Shown piece by piece: positions 36,715 to 47,999 of a stretch of 64,000 nucleotides of DNA. A program made the translations under genes and the position numbers. Location: positions 11,222,001 through 11,286,000 of the forward strand of contig NC_061462.1 in assembly GCF_022581195.2 (NCBI RefSeq), written 5' to 3'. The stretch comes from Helicoverpa zea. Its lineage: Eukaryota > Arthropoda > Insecta > Lepidoptera > Noctuidae. Under the pieces are notes generated by a model. It was not told the origin of the DNA. It made no database searches and worked only from the letters and a program-made list of their open reading frames with translations. Position 1 is the first letter of the stretch, and the number at the start of each line of letters is the position of its first letter.

Positions 36715-36882
36715 ATGCGTATCCTGCACTTCATCATTGTGATCCTGAGCGTGGTGCTGCTTGCGTCAGTGGGGCAGGCGAGGCCGCCTCATCGGAGCCA
36801 CAAGCAGAAGCGTGCGTCCTTCTGCATGCTGAAGATCTGCACCTACATGCCCGTGGCTCACAAGGTGCAGGGCCTGCGGTAA
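36715..36882 (+). CDS. small secreted peptide precursor, 55 aa, unrecognised
   Basis: ATG 36715 to TAA 36882. Residues 1-22 are a clear signal peptide (MRILHFIIVILSVVLLASVG then QA). Next is a basic spacer ending in a dibasic site (HKQKR, 29-33), then a 22-residue candidate mature peptide with two cysteines, FCMLKIC at 36-42, spaced C-x4-C. The ring resembles that of the insect neuropeptide CNMamide (CHFKIC), but there is no C-terminal Gly-basic amidation signal, so this is a weak likeness. The core promoter upstream and the poly(A) signal downstream make a compact single-exon gene, typical of inducible secreted peptides. In-frame sequence after the stop stays open for 28 codons with two more cysteines. 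I assign no function. Confidence 0.75.
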   Translation: MRILHFIIVILSVVLLASVGQARPPHRSHKQKRASFCMLKICTYMPVAHKVQGLR

Positions 36883-37378
36883 TGTACCGAGGCTGCCCGC
36901 CGTGCCACAAGCTGCAGGCGACTGCACAACACTGTGACCAGTGTCAACAACTACAAACTTTACGGCTGAAACCCGTCCACTGCATAGATGATAACTACAA
37001 TCAAACGTTGAGGAGAAACGGTTCATCCAAGTGAGGGGAAACAGCAGGGCGTCATAAAACCTGGACGCAACGTTGGGTTTTCTATGAATTTACCAGAAAA
37101 TTAATAGTTTTATATTTAATTATATTTAACCAAGTATTTACTTGATATTTGGCCTATATTAGGCTGCCGCCTAACAGAAGTATTCTGTACTTAATATGAA
37201 AATGTAGTATTTTTATTTAGGACTAGATTTTTAATACAAAATAGTCATAGTAAACAATCAGTACTTTGTAGAATGTTCCTGTTATCGTAGACTTATGTAA
37301 CCATAGTATTGTTTTGGTTATTGTTTTAAAGTAAATTAAATATTTATTGTTTGGTTTAAGATAATGGCTTCGTAGGCA

Positions 37379-37384
37379 ATAAAA
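37379..37384 (+). promoter_or_regulatory. poly(A) signal of the secreted peptide gene
   Basis: AATAAA about 500 bp after the stop codon. With the core promoter at 36559 it defines a transcript of roughly 0.8 kb. Confidence 0.5.
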
Positions 37385-37954
37385 TTAAATTGGATATCTT
37401 ATTAAATATGTCTCGTTATTGTATCATGTCCTCACCCTCATTAACCATCTCAGTTGAGTGAAGATAAACTTTGTGCAGACTATATAAAAAATCTTCAAAA
37501 GTTAATGCGTAATTTGGCAGTTCCAACACATCACAAAGTTCCCTATTACATCACACTATCAATTGTAAAAAAAAATATCAAGACCAGGGACACTTTCCTA
37601 CCTGGTTCTATTTAGAATACAACTTGATAAATGATAAAAGAGTCCCTCACCTTCTTAATTAAGTGAGAGGAGTTCAAAGTCAATGTCTTTAGTAAGTTGG
37701 AGGCACGAACTCATCACTCCCGATAGGTAACAAATACAGAAATAGGTACCTAATAAATATTGGCAGATTATGTCAATGTTATCGCCTCTAAAAGGTCTAA
37801 AGCGTGCCGTTTTTAATGAATGAACATTTCCTCTAATTAGTCATTCGGTGTTTTTTAACCTTATGTTTACTACACAGAGTTTTATATAAATGCGGGTTAA
37901 GTAGTAGTAGTAATCTTCAGCTTGCCTTGGTTGAGGCTATCAAGTAGAGATCAG

Positions 37955-38322
37955 GGTCTGGGTTCAATACCTCTCTTCATCCCGGCCGCCGCGCTCGACC
38001 AGGTAGACACCATGGGCGCCGGGTGTCGCGAGATGACTCCCGACCACCGTAGGCGTGGGTATGTGGACGGTGAGTTCGGGTGGCTCATCGTCCCTCTGTC
38101 TGCTTAGACGACAGACCCGTGTCCCAACCCAAGGGGGTCCAGCAGGGCCAAGGCCTGCCGGGGCTGCGGGTTGTTCGAAAGAGATACCGTGGCCGTGGTG
38201 GTGGAAAGGCCTATGACGGAACACGACGGTTTTTAGTCAGTAAGAGTCTGACACTCCCTCACCGCTGCTAACCCACAGCGGGAGGGGTCATTTGATGATT
38301 TTTGACGTCGTTAAAAAAAAAG
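37955..38322 (+). mobile_element. longest copy of the retroposon family (also at 12079 and 58843)
   Basis: GC-rich body (CGGCCGCCGCGCTCGACCAG, GTGGACGGTGAGTTCGGGTG) followed by the shared 3' blocks CTGCCGGGGCTGCG, TTTTTAGTCAGTAAGA, GCTAACCCACAGCGGGAG and TCATTTGATG, ending in a poly(A)-like run. The several overlapping ORFs here come from its GC-rich composition and are not genes. Class (SINE versus LINE 3' end) undetermined. Confidence 0.75.
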
Positions 38323-40600
38323 GGTCTGGGTTCAGTCATTAAGTATTTCTCATTGCCTGGAACCTACCAGCCAGGAACCAATGCTAAGTATCTATAAGAT
38401 GGCTGGATACTGGACTTGATATTGGTTTTAAACCAAGCTGGTCTACCTACCCTCCAATCAATAGGGGAAGACAGTTGATGTATAATCGCAGATCTAACCA
38501 ATACTGTAAGAATATCTTCACGCATGTCATTGGAATCATGTTCTATATTCTATTCAATCAAATCCAAACATCATTTGCGCAAGCGATGTTTAATTAATTA
38601 TATGAAAGGCGTAGAAACACTTTGAACATATGTACATAAGTTTCCTCTGAGATTTATGCGTACGTGGTCAGTCGGCGGATTAACAAACACACATAATCAT
38701 GGCTTACATACGTAAGTCTGACGTGCAACTGTAGAATTATCTCGTAAAACGACTGTTATTTGTGAAACAAGATTACAATAAACGTGTGACTCCATTTTTA
38801 TTGAGAAAGCGTCAGAGATCTATGTTATTATTACAAATAATGCGTATGCAATTCAAAATATTATTGCAGAGGTATCTTTGATTGATAGACTTTTGACTCC
38901 TGTTTTAAAAAATCGATTGCTTAAAAGTCATGGCCTATAGAGGCCTTCAGAAATTGATCACTCACTAAGTTGCGGAATAAGAATTCTATAAATATAATTT
39001 ATACCCAAAATATGTTGGGTAAGCTTATTCTCATATTTTCTTAAAAGTCTTCCATACTTTTAAATCTGATGTAATCCCTCAACTCTTTCTACTAGCTATA
39101 TCGACATGTATACACAATCTATCCATCGTGTTGTAGGTAGTCGTCCCCTTCCTCTTCTGTACCTACCTATATATCCATCTTTATTTATTTTTAGGTATTC
39201 CTTATAAAGACATACCTACCTACCTAATTGGAAATCCATATGGTGGAAACAGAGGCTTAAGCTGTCGTATTGTGAAAAACTTGTAGGTACCTAAAGAAAG
39301 TTGAAAAAAGCAAACAGACAACCGCACCAACATTTACTATAGTCAAACAAGCAAATCCACGGGTATTCAAAAGTTATCGTTTACAAATGAACTAGAAACT
39401 AACCTATCACTTGACCAATTGCAAGAACGAGCAGAATGGTTCGATATCACACCCACTGACAATAGGCCCTTTTGCCATGCGATCCTGGACCCTATTCCTT
39501 TGTAATAAGAGTGACCGGTGGTTCTACTTACGGTTGCTAGAATGATTGTCATAACCGACCTATGTGACCTGCGGTTCTTTTCAGTGTCGTGAAGATAGTC
39601 AACGTGGGTGGGACAACAGATAAATAGATAGTGGAAATGTGTTATAAAATTATTAAACAATGATATTTTTTATTCTATTCTTTTCTTATCTTGAGAAAGA
39701 GTAGGTACTGCTATAACCTTATTAAGCCTACTCATACTAAACGCCTAGTATGAGTCAGCAGAAGATTAGATAAATGAATGGACAGTAATTTGCAGCTGTT
39801 TAAAGAAGCCACGTGATGGAGAAACCAGGCCCGACCTTTTTGGAGAAAGGCCAGTCAGCTTTCCAGCTGTTTCTTTATCAATATCATTCATCATGAGGCA
39901 CCCAGCCGATAAGGAGCCGCTTACATGAAAGGTGCCCTGCGTTATGCATGATTTTCCTGAAAAAATTGTTAAGTTAACGATGTTGTGGTTGTCACAAAGC
40001 ATAGGTAGGTATGCGTGGCTCAGCTTTGTAGATCTGGCGAGATAGTCTTTAAACGATATATTAAAGTCCTAGTTAATTTTGTCCTTGATTTTAATTTGTC
40101 GTTTTGTCAATTTAGATGCTATCCCGTGATGCTATCACATCTCTCGTAACTACAACTTTCTTATTAAGTTTCTCATGCATTTAAAAGCTACGTTGTTTTA
40201 TGTATAGAGAGTTGGAATGCTTCTATAATACCTACGTTGTTAAAGGTAAAAGGGGCTGTTATTCTTCCAATATTGCTGCGTAACATAAACATTTTCATTC
40301 CATGCCTTTGACGTGCATGTACCCATTATTACCATGCGCCCGAGCATTGACCGTCATAGCAAAAAGCAAGTGCACAATGTCACAACGAATGACCTGACCG
40401 ATTGTGCAGGCGAGTATAATGTTTTAATAACAGATGTTGTGGACGCACTATCTAGGCGCACTTACGTCAAGATCACCGGGTCAGATCACATTATAAGATA
40501 AGCCGCTTTGTTATTAGATTTTAATTGTACAATCGTAATCTGCAAACACGTAGAAAGTTATCAATAGAACACAACGTACATATATAATGTACTATGAGTA
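38323..40600. other. AT-rich intergenic DNA
   Basis: No gene recognised. Short ORFs on either strand lack motifs. The interval 37385-37954 is similarly featureless. Confidence 0.4.
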
Positions 40601-40612
40601 TGTAAGTTAGCC

Positions 40613-41180
40613 TTGATTGGGGTGCGGGTGTACTTGGCGGGTGCGCGCGCACCGATGCGTGTACGCAGACATAGAACATGCCGGCGGGGCAGGCACGCAC
40701 ACACAGAGCGCGGGACCACGGAGTATAAGGCCTCAGTCAGACTGCACCAGCGGGGGCGGGCGCGGTTGCTCGAGTCTTACGGTCGGTTTTACTGTCTGCG
40801 TGATCAGGATCACAGTGCCAAACGAGCTATGAGTGTCTATAAACAAGCGTGGTCATCTAACGGCTACATTATTAGCGATACGAACGAAACGGCTGGAGTG
40901 AGCTATAAGAAACACCCGCGCTACAGCTACAAGCGCCCGCGCCCACCCCTTGAAGTCACGCGGCTCGCAGGACAACTATGATTGTATAAAATTATTCCAC
41001 ATTTCACAATACATTTTGGGTACCCGCTCCCGTGTCCGCCTCCACTCTGTTCGTGCCCTAAGGTCGTGTATCTAGGAGGGACGGCCGCGGGACACGCGCA
41101 CTCGATCAGTACTACGAGTGTGAATGCACGTCGACATCAGCTTCCGAACTATCGGATGATGCATTCGATTATAAATAAGT
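40613..41180 (+). other. isolated GC/CpG-rich block, possible promoter or non-coding exon
   Basis: In AT-rich surroundings this 570-bp block is unusually GC- and CpG-rich (GCGGGTGCGCGCGCACCG, GGGGGCGGGCGCGG). An open frame of 122 codons covers 40613-40981 but begins with a non-ATG codon, has low-complexity basic composition and no recognised domain; an internal ATG at 40829 leaves about 50 aa. I cannot support a protein. It could be a distal promoter, enhancer or first exon of a gene outside view. Confidence 0.3.
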
Positions 41181-42333
41181 TATTAGTTGCTCCTTATCGG
41201 TACACATGAATCTCTTGTGATCTCGCGTTCAATGTAGCACAGCAACAAGTACATTTAAGTTGTACACTAATAAAACAATTATTATTGGCGAACATGGTTT
41301 TTTTTTAGAAAATCTAGAAAGTTTCTCTCCATTTTCAGTATTCCCAGTTGTCATTCTTTAAAACTTACTCCATCTAACAAGGGGAGTCACGGCGTTTTCG
41401 ACCCAAAATCCAATACGTCATTTTCATGTATTAAAAATCTTCAAATAAAACGCAGTAGTTTATCTACACACTTTACTATAAATCCAAAAGTCATACTTAT
41501 TTTACAACCGTGGCGTACAAAACTCAATGAAAACCTATCTAATGACCGACACAGATTCAATAAATATATGTTTACAAAAACATGCACTAAGATATTGTGT
41601 AAATACAATAATATATTTACAAAACTATTAGTACTAATATCACCTTTTCTAACAAAAACGAATATTTTATATGGAACTAGGGGTTTTGACGACGATAAGG
41701 CTCACTTGTAGTAACATACTATTTATTTGTGATTGTACCAGAGAGAATAGAGTTACAAGAAGGAACTCCTTGAAGCGATGGTAAGCTGTAAAGCAGAATC
41801 ACGGTGTTCCATACCGTATAATTACCACGGTGGTCGTAGAAAAAATAACTTCAAAATTTAAATAGAGATTTAAATTTAAAATCGGCCAATTTAAAACTAA
41901 GTTCTGATACATATATAAGAATTATATCAAACGCACTCTCGCAGTATTGAAACAAATACAACGCTAAGTAACTTTTTTAATATTTTTGTGTTTATGTGCT
42001 GTAAGATTTTTTTAATGGATTATTTATTTATGTTTTTTACAATCAGAACAGCACTAAAAGATTCGAAATACACTGTCCTCGTTCCATGGAGTATTTTTTT
42101 AGAAGCCTTTGATTAAATTTGTTAGTTTTTTTGTGTTAAATAAAAACTTTATTATACACAAATTCTCGTTGGTTCGCTACATGAAAAACGTTGTTTTTAA
42201 ATACATGTAAGGGTATGTTTTGGCTTCAGAATTATGCACGACAACTATGGTCGGTCCCTAGATCACAGTCGAAGTGACGCTTGTCTCGCGATGGCCCCCT
42301 GGGGCCGTTGACCTCTTGGCCCAGGCTGTGACG
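41181..42333. other. 3' flank and probable 3' UTR of the TOG-domain gene
   Basis: AT-rich with several AATAAA motifs on the minus strand (for example near 42149). GC-rich immediately after the stop (42240-42333). No coding sequence recognised. Confidence 0.4.
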
Positions 42334-45300
42334 TCACCTGCCTTCCGGGGGGCCGCTCAGCAGCTGCTGGTCGTACTTCTTCATCTGCCGAGACGCCACT
42401 TCAACGTCAACGTCTGTCAGGTAGTAAGCCTCGAAGTTTGACAGCGGGCGCAGCATTGTGTATAGACGCTCAGCGTACTTTCTGTGAAATTGATAAATCA
42501 AACTCAAAAAATAATTAAATTAGACTGATGAATGTGCAATTTTTGAACGACAGAACAAAAGACAGCCCCCAAAACGCCCACCCATCACCACTTTCCATGT
42601 GTTTTTGCTGTGAAAAAGTGGCGTAACAAACACCCCAGCAACTCATGTCCGTCTATTAGGATAGAGTAATTTCAGGCGACTGAGATTTTTACACGATACA
42701 TCAGTTTTTGAAAAAAAAAAAACACTTAAATCGAGACCCTCATCCTTTTTTTTAAGTCAAATAATTAAAGTTTAGTGTCGTTACCTAGCATCAGTGCTCT
42801 TATCATCGAGCAGCGAGGCGAGCGAGCGCAGCGCATGGCGGCGCGCGCTGGCCGCGGTCGGGGGGCGCGCGCGCAGCAGGTCCCGCCCCCCGCCCCCCAG
42901 CGCGCAGCACACCACTAGCAGCCGGGCTGCCGCGCAGCGCACTAGAGCGCTCTTGTGCCTATACAAAAAATTAATTTAATTAAAAACAAATAGTTTCAAA
43001 AACTAAATAACACGGTTTTTGTAACGTTTCTCAGCTAGTCAGTCATGTATTGTCATCAGAAATCAGAGCGTGTGCAAAATTTCATCCTAATCGAAGGCCG
43101 GGAAGTGGGTAAAGTTAAGATTATAAGATTTTTTACACACATAGTTACAAGTGAATATAAGCGTGTTAATAAAAAATACAACATCACGTATTTTGCATTT
43201 ATATCTCCATGTTTATTTTTCAAGAACGATGTAGACATTGCATGTATTAAAATCCGCGCATACTATACCGAAGATTACAAAAAATTATGCTTGAAAAAAA
43301 TACTACTACGGTGATTTATCCTAAATCAGCTACGGACTACGGGCTACGATACTGTTGCTACGTGCTACGAGCTGCTACGGCTGGCTACGGGCCCGTAGTC
43401 CGGTGTTGCTATGAAAAGGTTGGACTCACCCAGAGCCGTGGATGCATAGTGCAGTGACTGCGTGACTCAAGTCTACGCCACAGACAATGTCGTCTAGAGC
43501 TACATTGGCAGCACGTCTGACTGGGCGACTGAAGCTGCCAGTCTTGATCAGTAGAATTGTCACGGCTTCGTAGAAGTCCTGGGTATGAGATATCGATGTA
43601 TTAATGAGTATATTGTTTTTTTTTTCTGGTGCTGAAATTGCATCTTTTGTACATTATTACATTTTGCGAGGTCTTGTTCCCGACATGTTTTTTTTTATAG
43701 ATGCTTACGTTGTTTCGGTGAATTTGCTATGGATTTTTGCGGCAGTAAAACGTGTGAAAACATTTTTGGATTAACAAATTGCTTGTGGCTGAATTTCAAT
43801 TGCGACTGGGATGATATATAATTATTTCTGCAGGTTACCTAACAGATTTATTTAGCGAAATTGCAAGTTACATACGGGCTTTTTAGTATAGTTGGTGTTC
43901 TTGAGTATAACGGCAAGAGTGCTGCACGCGGCGCGCGCTACCTGCGTCCTCGGGGATTCTACGTGGGCCGTCACCTTCACACAAAAAAAACGTTTTCATA
44001 TAGGTAGTTACAGAAAGAAAGGAAGAAACATGTATTTGCATAGAGCATAGGCGGTACGAGTTTTTACAGAGGTCAAACTTTTACTGCCTAACTTTTGCTT
44101 TTGATTGCCTAACTTTTCAAAAAAGAATACATAGGTAATAGCTGGCCACGCATTTGGAAATAAGGCAAAAAATGCGAGTATTAAAATATTAGAAAGTAAT
44201 TACTTGTCTTATTAGATCTGCAATTCTGTGCTCAGCTATGACGCCCCAAAACTTGTCCAAGACACGAGGCAGGTCTTCCAGAGCATCTGCTACTTCAAAC
44301 CTGGGAGAAAGCAAGTTTAAGTTTGCTGTTAATTTTCTTTAAAATGTACAAACAGACACTTCATGAACCCAGAAATTCACGAATTTATAAATAGTCTAAC
44401 TGCAACGTTAGTTTTTTGTGAAGAACTTTAAATGAAGGATGAGTATCAGTAGTTTCCAATATCCTATCTATCGAGTAGTTTATCATAGAACTATGGTAAG
44501 GTAATGAACAGATAGGTACATTCAATAATGGGAACAGCTTTAGGACTTCTTACAACTTCTGATTGCTTGGGTGCACCTTTCACGAGGGTGGCTTACCAGG
44601 AGTGCGAGCGCAGTTTCTTCAGCAGCTCGGCGCAGAGCAGTTCACATCCTCGTTCCGCGGCGTCTGTGATTCTGCTCTCGTCAGGAGACATGGTGGTGCT
44701 GGGGGAGCCACTTCTGCTTTCTGTTCCACTGGTGAAGATAACGGGGCTTTTGAAAAGAATGTGGGGGGAGCTTTTGGTAGGAGAAGAATATAGGTTGTAG
44801 ATGGTGTGTTGGGTAGTAAGAATTTTGAGATCGCTTTAGGAAGCTACTTAGTATGTGGAGAATACATAGAGCCAAGAGTTGCTGCCGCAATGGGAGGTAT
44901 GATGTGTGATGTGAAGATCAAAACGTGCATCGTATGTATATCTTTGCAAAAAAGTTTTTCAAAAGTCAGACAACTATAAGCTCACATTCCGAAGAACTTA
45001 CTGAGCAAACTTCGAATGGGTCCAAGAATTCCGTGGCCTGTGGCTCATCTTGAGCTCTTTAATTTTGTCCTTAATGCTGATGGGGGAGGTGGACTCGGTG
45101 ACCAGCACGTCTGGCTTGCTCCCAGTTGGCACGTGAAGGTCGGACCTGGTCGCAGTGTTCGGCACGTGGCACTCCGCGTGGATGGGAGGCAGTTGGACGG
45201 TTCTGTCGATGTCTGGTCCGCACGCCATTGTGATATATTCAGTGGACTGCAAAGCTTTTGCTGTACATGGAAAGTTGATAAGATACTTACTGTTCACATG

Positions 45301-47129
45301 CGCATCGTCTAATAAGGATATTTGTGTAAGGGTATTTGAGTGAGTTTTTTTTATTAAATAAAAAGTATCCTATGCTCATTCTAGTACCACCAAGAATGTG
45401 TACAAAGTTTCGTGATTATCGGTTAACTAGTTTTTGCGTGAAAGCGTAGTAAACAAACGGACTTTCGCATTTATAATATTAGTCGGATTACATAGGATTT
45501 ATCCAAATTGATACTTCATAGATTTTTTCTATCTCAAACTTACCACTTCTTCCACTTATAAGTGGACTTTCGCCTGCCGCCAGTTCTTTAGATCCTATTT
45601 CCCACCGATCAACGTTCCTTTCTTTTCTATCCTCATTAACGCTCGGCAAGTTATTATTCTTAGCTGATAATTTATTATTGTTACTTATGGAAAATAAGAA
45701 ATTTAGATTGCCACCATCGGAACAGTTGTAGTTACCTTGGATGGGTGGCAATTTCAAGGTTTCAATTTCTTTGCTATTCTCTGGTTTTGGAAACATCTTA
45801 ACTTTAATTCCGGCATTATTTGTGAACAGTACTCCATCATCATCACTTTGACACGTGTTATTGTGCTGTGTCTCAACATTTATGTCGCTAGAGCTATTTT
45901 TCTTTATCACTGATTCTTCAGTCAAAGGAGTTAGGTGTCCGAAGCGTTTATTTTCATAATCAGAAGTGCGCAGGTGGCATTCCAAGCTCTCAGATAATTT
46001 GCTGTATAGTTCAGCAACGTCGTTGTCAACAGATCGTGGAGTGGAGCTGCTGTCGGTTTGGTTATCGCTATTGCTAGGTTTAAGCTTGGGTTCCATGAGA
46101 GAATCTTCTTCCATGTCATTGTCAGTGATATCGGGTGATTGTTCAAAATCACTCGTACTCTCGTACTCAGGTGGTTCGTCTGCCAATTCATTTGTGTTTT
46201 CTTTAGAATCGTCGTTATCAATGTTTGTAGTTACTTTGTCGGTGCTATGTGAGCTGTTGTCACTCGTACAGTCGTCGGTTTTTTCGTTTTCTGTTTCAGA
46301 TATAACAAACTTGGAGGAACCGTCATCTATAGAATTTGGGAATATTTGGTGACATTCGGTGGGATTAACAGTGGTGTTATCGCCGGAGTCGCCAATGCTT
46401 TCATTTCTAGGTATGTTTTGCGTAACACTTGCCATCTGTATGGTATACTCGACAGTTTTATTTTCCGTTATTGATATGAATGAGGTTTGCGTTTCTAATG
46501 TTTTGCTTCCGATTGGTCTCCTGACTGCGCCGTCACTCTCAGCTAGTTCTATGATTGTCTTGCTAGTCTGAGTAAATATTTCTTGTGCAATAATGGTGCA
46601 TTTGGAGGAGGCCGTGTTGATTTTCTTGGTAGCTTCATATTGTGTGTCTCTGTTGATGAGGACAGGCTTCGCAGGTCTGTCTTTCATGTTGATGATGCTG
46701 ACGTTGCTTGGCATAACAGAACAATCACTGTCTTCGCTGTCCCACTCTAGCACGTATGTCTCCATTCCCGAGGAGTTGAGTTTCTCAGAGCTGCTGTCGT
46801 TGTCGTTGAAGTCCAGAGAGTACACATTCGACATGGCTACACTTTTCTGTGATTCTGTAAGCTTTACATCGCCTACTACGTCTTCTATTTCATCATCCTG
46901 AAAAGCAGAGAAATTAGGAGGCTACCATTTAATTCAACAACATTACCAGAATTGATTCCTTTCTACACTAAATACCATTGATGCAGCTGTTCATAATTAT
47001 TGTTTATTTTTGGTTATGGAGTACCTGTAGTATTATTATATTAGTTGAATGCGGTACGACTGTTGGGTACCTGTTGATTTCGTCAGACTAACTTTCTTTT
47101 CTAACCATCAAGATACGCCAACTTACCAT
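42334..47129 (-). CDS. TOG-domain protein of the TOGARAM/crescerin family, nine exons
   Basis: Exons in transcript order: 47127-47129 (ATG only), 45544-46897, 45002-45260, 44597-44728, 44204-44300, 43876-43974, 43430-43578, 42785-42958, 42334-42481; 2,415 nt, about 804 aa, all joins in phase. Residues 1 to about 560 are acidic, Ser/Thr/Asn-rich and probably disordered. Residues about 570-790 form HEAT-like helices matching the last TOG domain of TOGARAM1: VARAACSTLAVILKN, RPVRRAANVALDDIV, GHKSALVRCAAARLLVVC, and ADALEDLPRVLDKFW. Crescerins bind tubulin and shape ciliary axonemes; insects would need this in sensory neurons and sperm. The vertebrate protein has four TOG domains; only one is seen here, so this may be a shortened insect form. 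The 99-nt exon was found because the domain lacked one helix pair without it. Confidence 0.8.
43321..43402. repeat. short CTACG-rich simple repeat in an intron
   Basis: About 75 bp built from variants of GCTACGG and CTACGAG, just upstream (genomic right-to-left: after the donor) of the exon at 43430-43578. It is a degenerate pentamer-type microsatellite. Confidence 0.6.
45345..45490 (+). repeat. retroposon 3'-tail fragment in an intron
   Basis: Contains AAATAAAAAGTATCCTATG, GTACAAAGTTTCGTGATTAT and a terminal ATTTATAATATTAGT, the ordered blocks of a common lepidopteran LINE tail. It fills half of the intron between 45260 and 45544. Confidence 0.6.
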
Positions 47130-47730
47130 ATTGTAACAATTTAGAACAAAAATAATATAAATGATAACATCAGCCACTAATGTGCCCACATAAACGAGTA
47201 CTCTTATGTATTTACAAATATTTCAGTGCAATTCTGACAGGCCATGACAACTTTGAACTGAGAAACTGTCATCGCATGTTTTGTTTTATTTTCGAAAACT
47301 AGGCTCACAGGCTCACATAATAGATAGTAATCGATGATGCACGCGTTGAAATCCTAATTTCTACTTTTGTTGGTAATAAACTATGATAAGAAAGTGAGTA
47401 AGAAAATAATTTCTAACAGATACTACATTATCTGTTAATGTGTTTATTTACAATAATCATTTACCATGGCCAAAATTAACCAGGTTTTTTCCAGGAATTA
47501 GAAGTAGTCAGAAACTGGCTTCCAGCTGAAAGACGGCGTCCTTAAAGCTTGCATGATCAGTCTGATTGCTTGACAAAGATTATTATCATTTATGGGAGAA
47601 ATATCTAACCGTTTCCAGTGGCACTAGTTTCAGAAGATAAGCTTTAAACCCTTGTATCCCGGTGCACGGATAATCGCGAGACACAATTGATTTTCTTTTG
47701 TTCTCTAATTAGCGGTATTCAAGCAGTTAT
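47130..47730 (-). promoter_or_regulatory. promoter region of the TOG-domain gene
   Basis: Upstream of the single-codon first exon. A possible imperfect RFX X-box half site lies at 47240-47251 on the minus strand (GTTGTCATGGCC), which would suit a ciliary gene, but its second half does not fit the consensus. No TATA box seen. The rest is AT-rich. Confidence 0.3.
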
Positions 47731-47955
47731 AGTTCGGCCATTCAGAGAATGCGTTCCTGACACGTCGCGATTGAACTGACGACGTAATAACATTCATTGA
47801 TTATTGATATAATAATGTTGTTTTAATGCTCCTCAATTGTTAAAACGGTAAACAACCAGCAAAAATATTTTTATCGTAACTGCAACGCCATTGCAAAGTT
47901 ACGTCGTCAGTTCAATCGCGACGTGTCAGGAACGCATTCTCTGAATGGCCGAACT
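47731..47955. mobile_element. 225-bp MITE with long perfect inverted arms
   Basis: Left arm begins AGTTCGGCCATTCAGAGAAT and the right end is its exact complement. Complementarity runs about 55 bp through GCGATTGAACTGACGACGTAA. The roughly 110-bp loop is AT-rich. Flanked by TAT/TA, which may be the target duplication. Confidence 0.85.
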
Positions 47956-47999
47956 ATAGTGGGATTCAGTCCGCAATAACCCTTAAACTTACTTCGGCT

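Noticed and set aside
36681..37034. 117-aa plus-strand ORF over the secreted peptide gene
   Set aside because: Begins with a non-ATG codon in another frame, has no signal peptide, and overlaps a clearly better ORF.
37922..38271. Overlapping ORFs in the GC-rich block at 38 kb
   Set aside because: The block is a retroposon copy shared with 12079 and 58843.
45966..46901. Plus-strand ORFs of 70-128 aa opposite the large TOG-gene exon
   Set aside because: Serine/leucine-rich antisense shadows of an Asp/Glu/Ser-rich exon; no splice or domain support.
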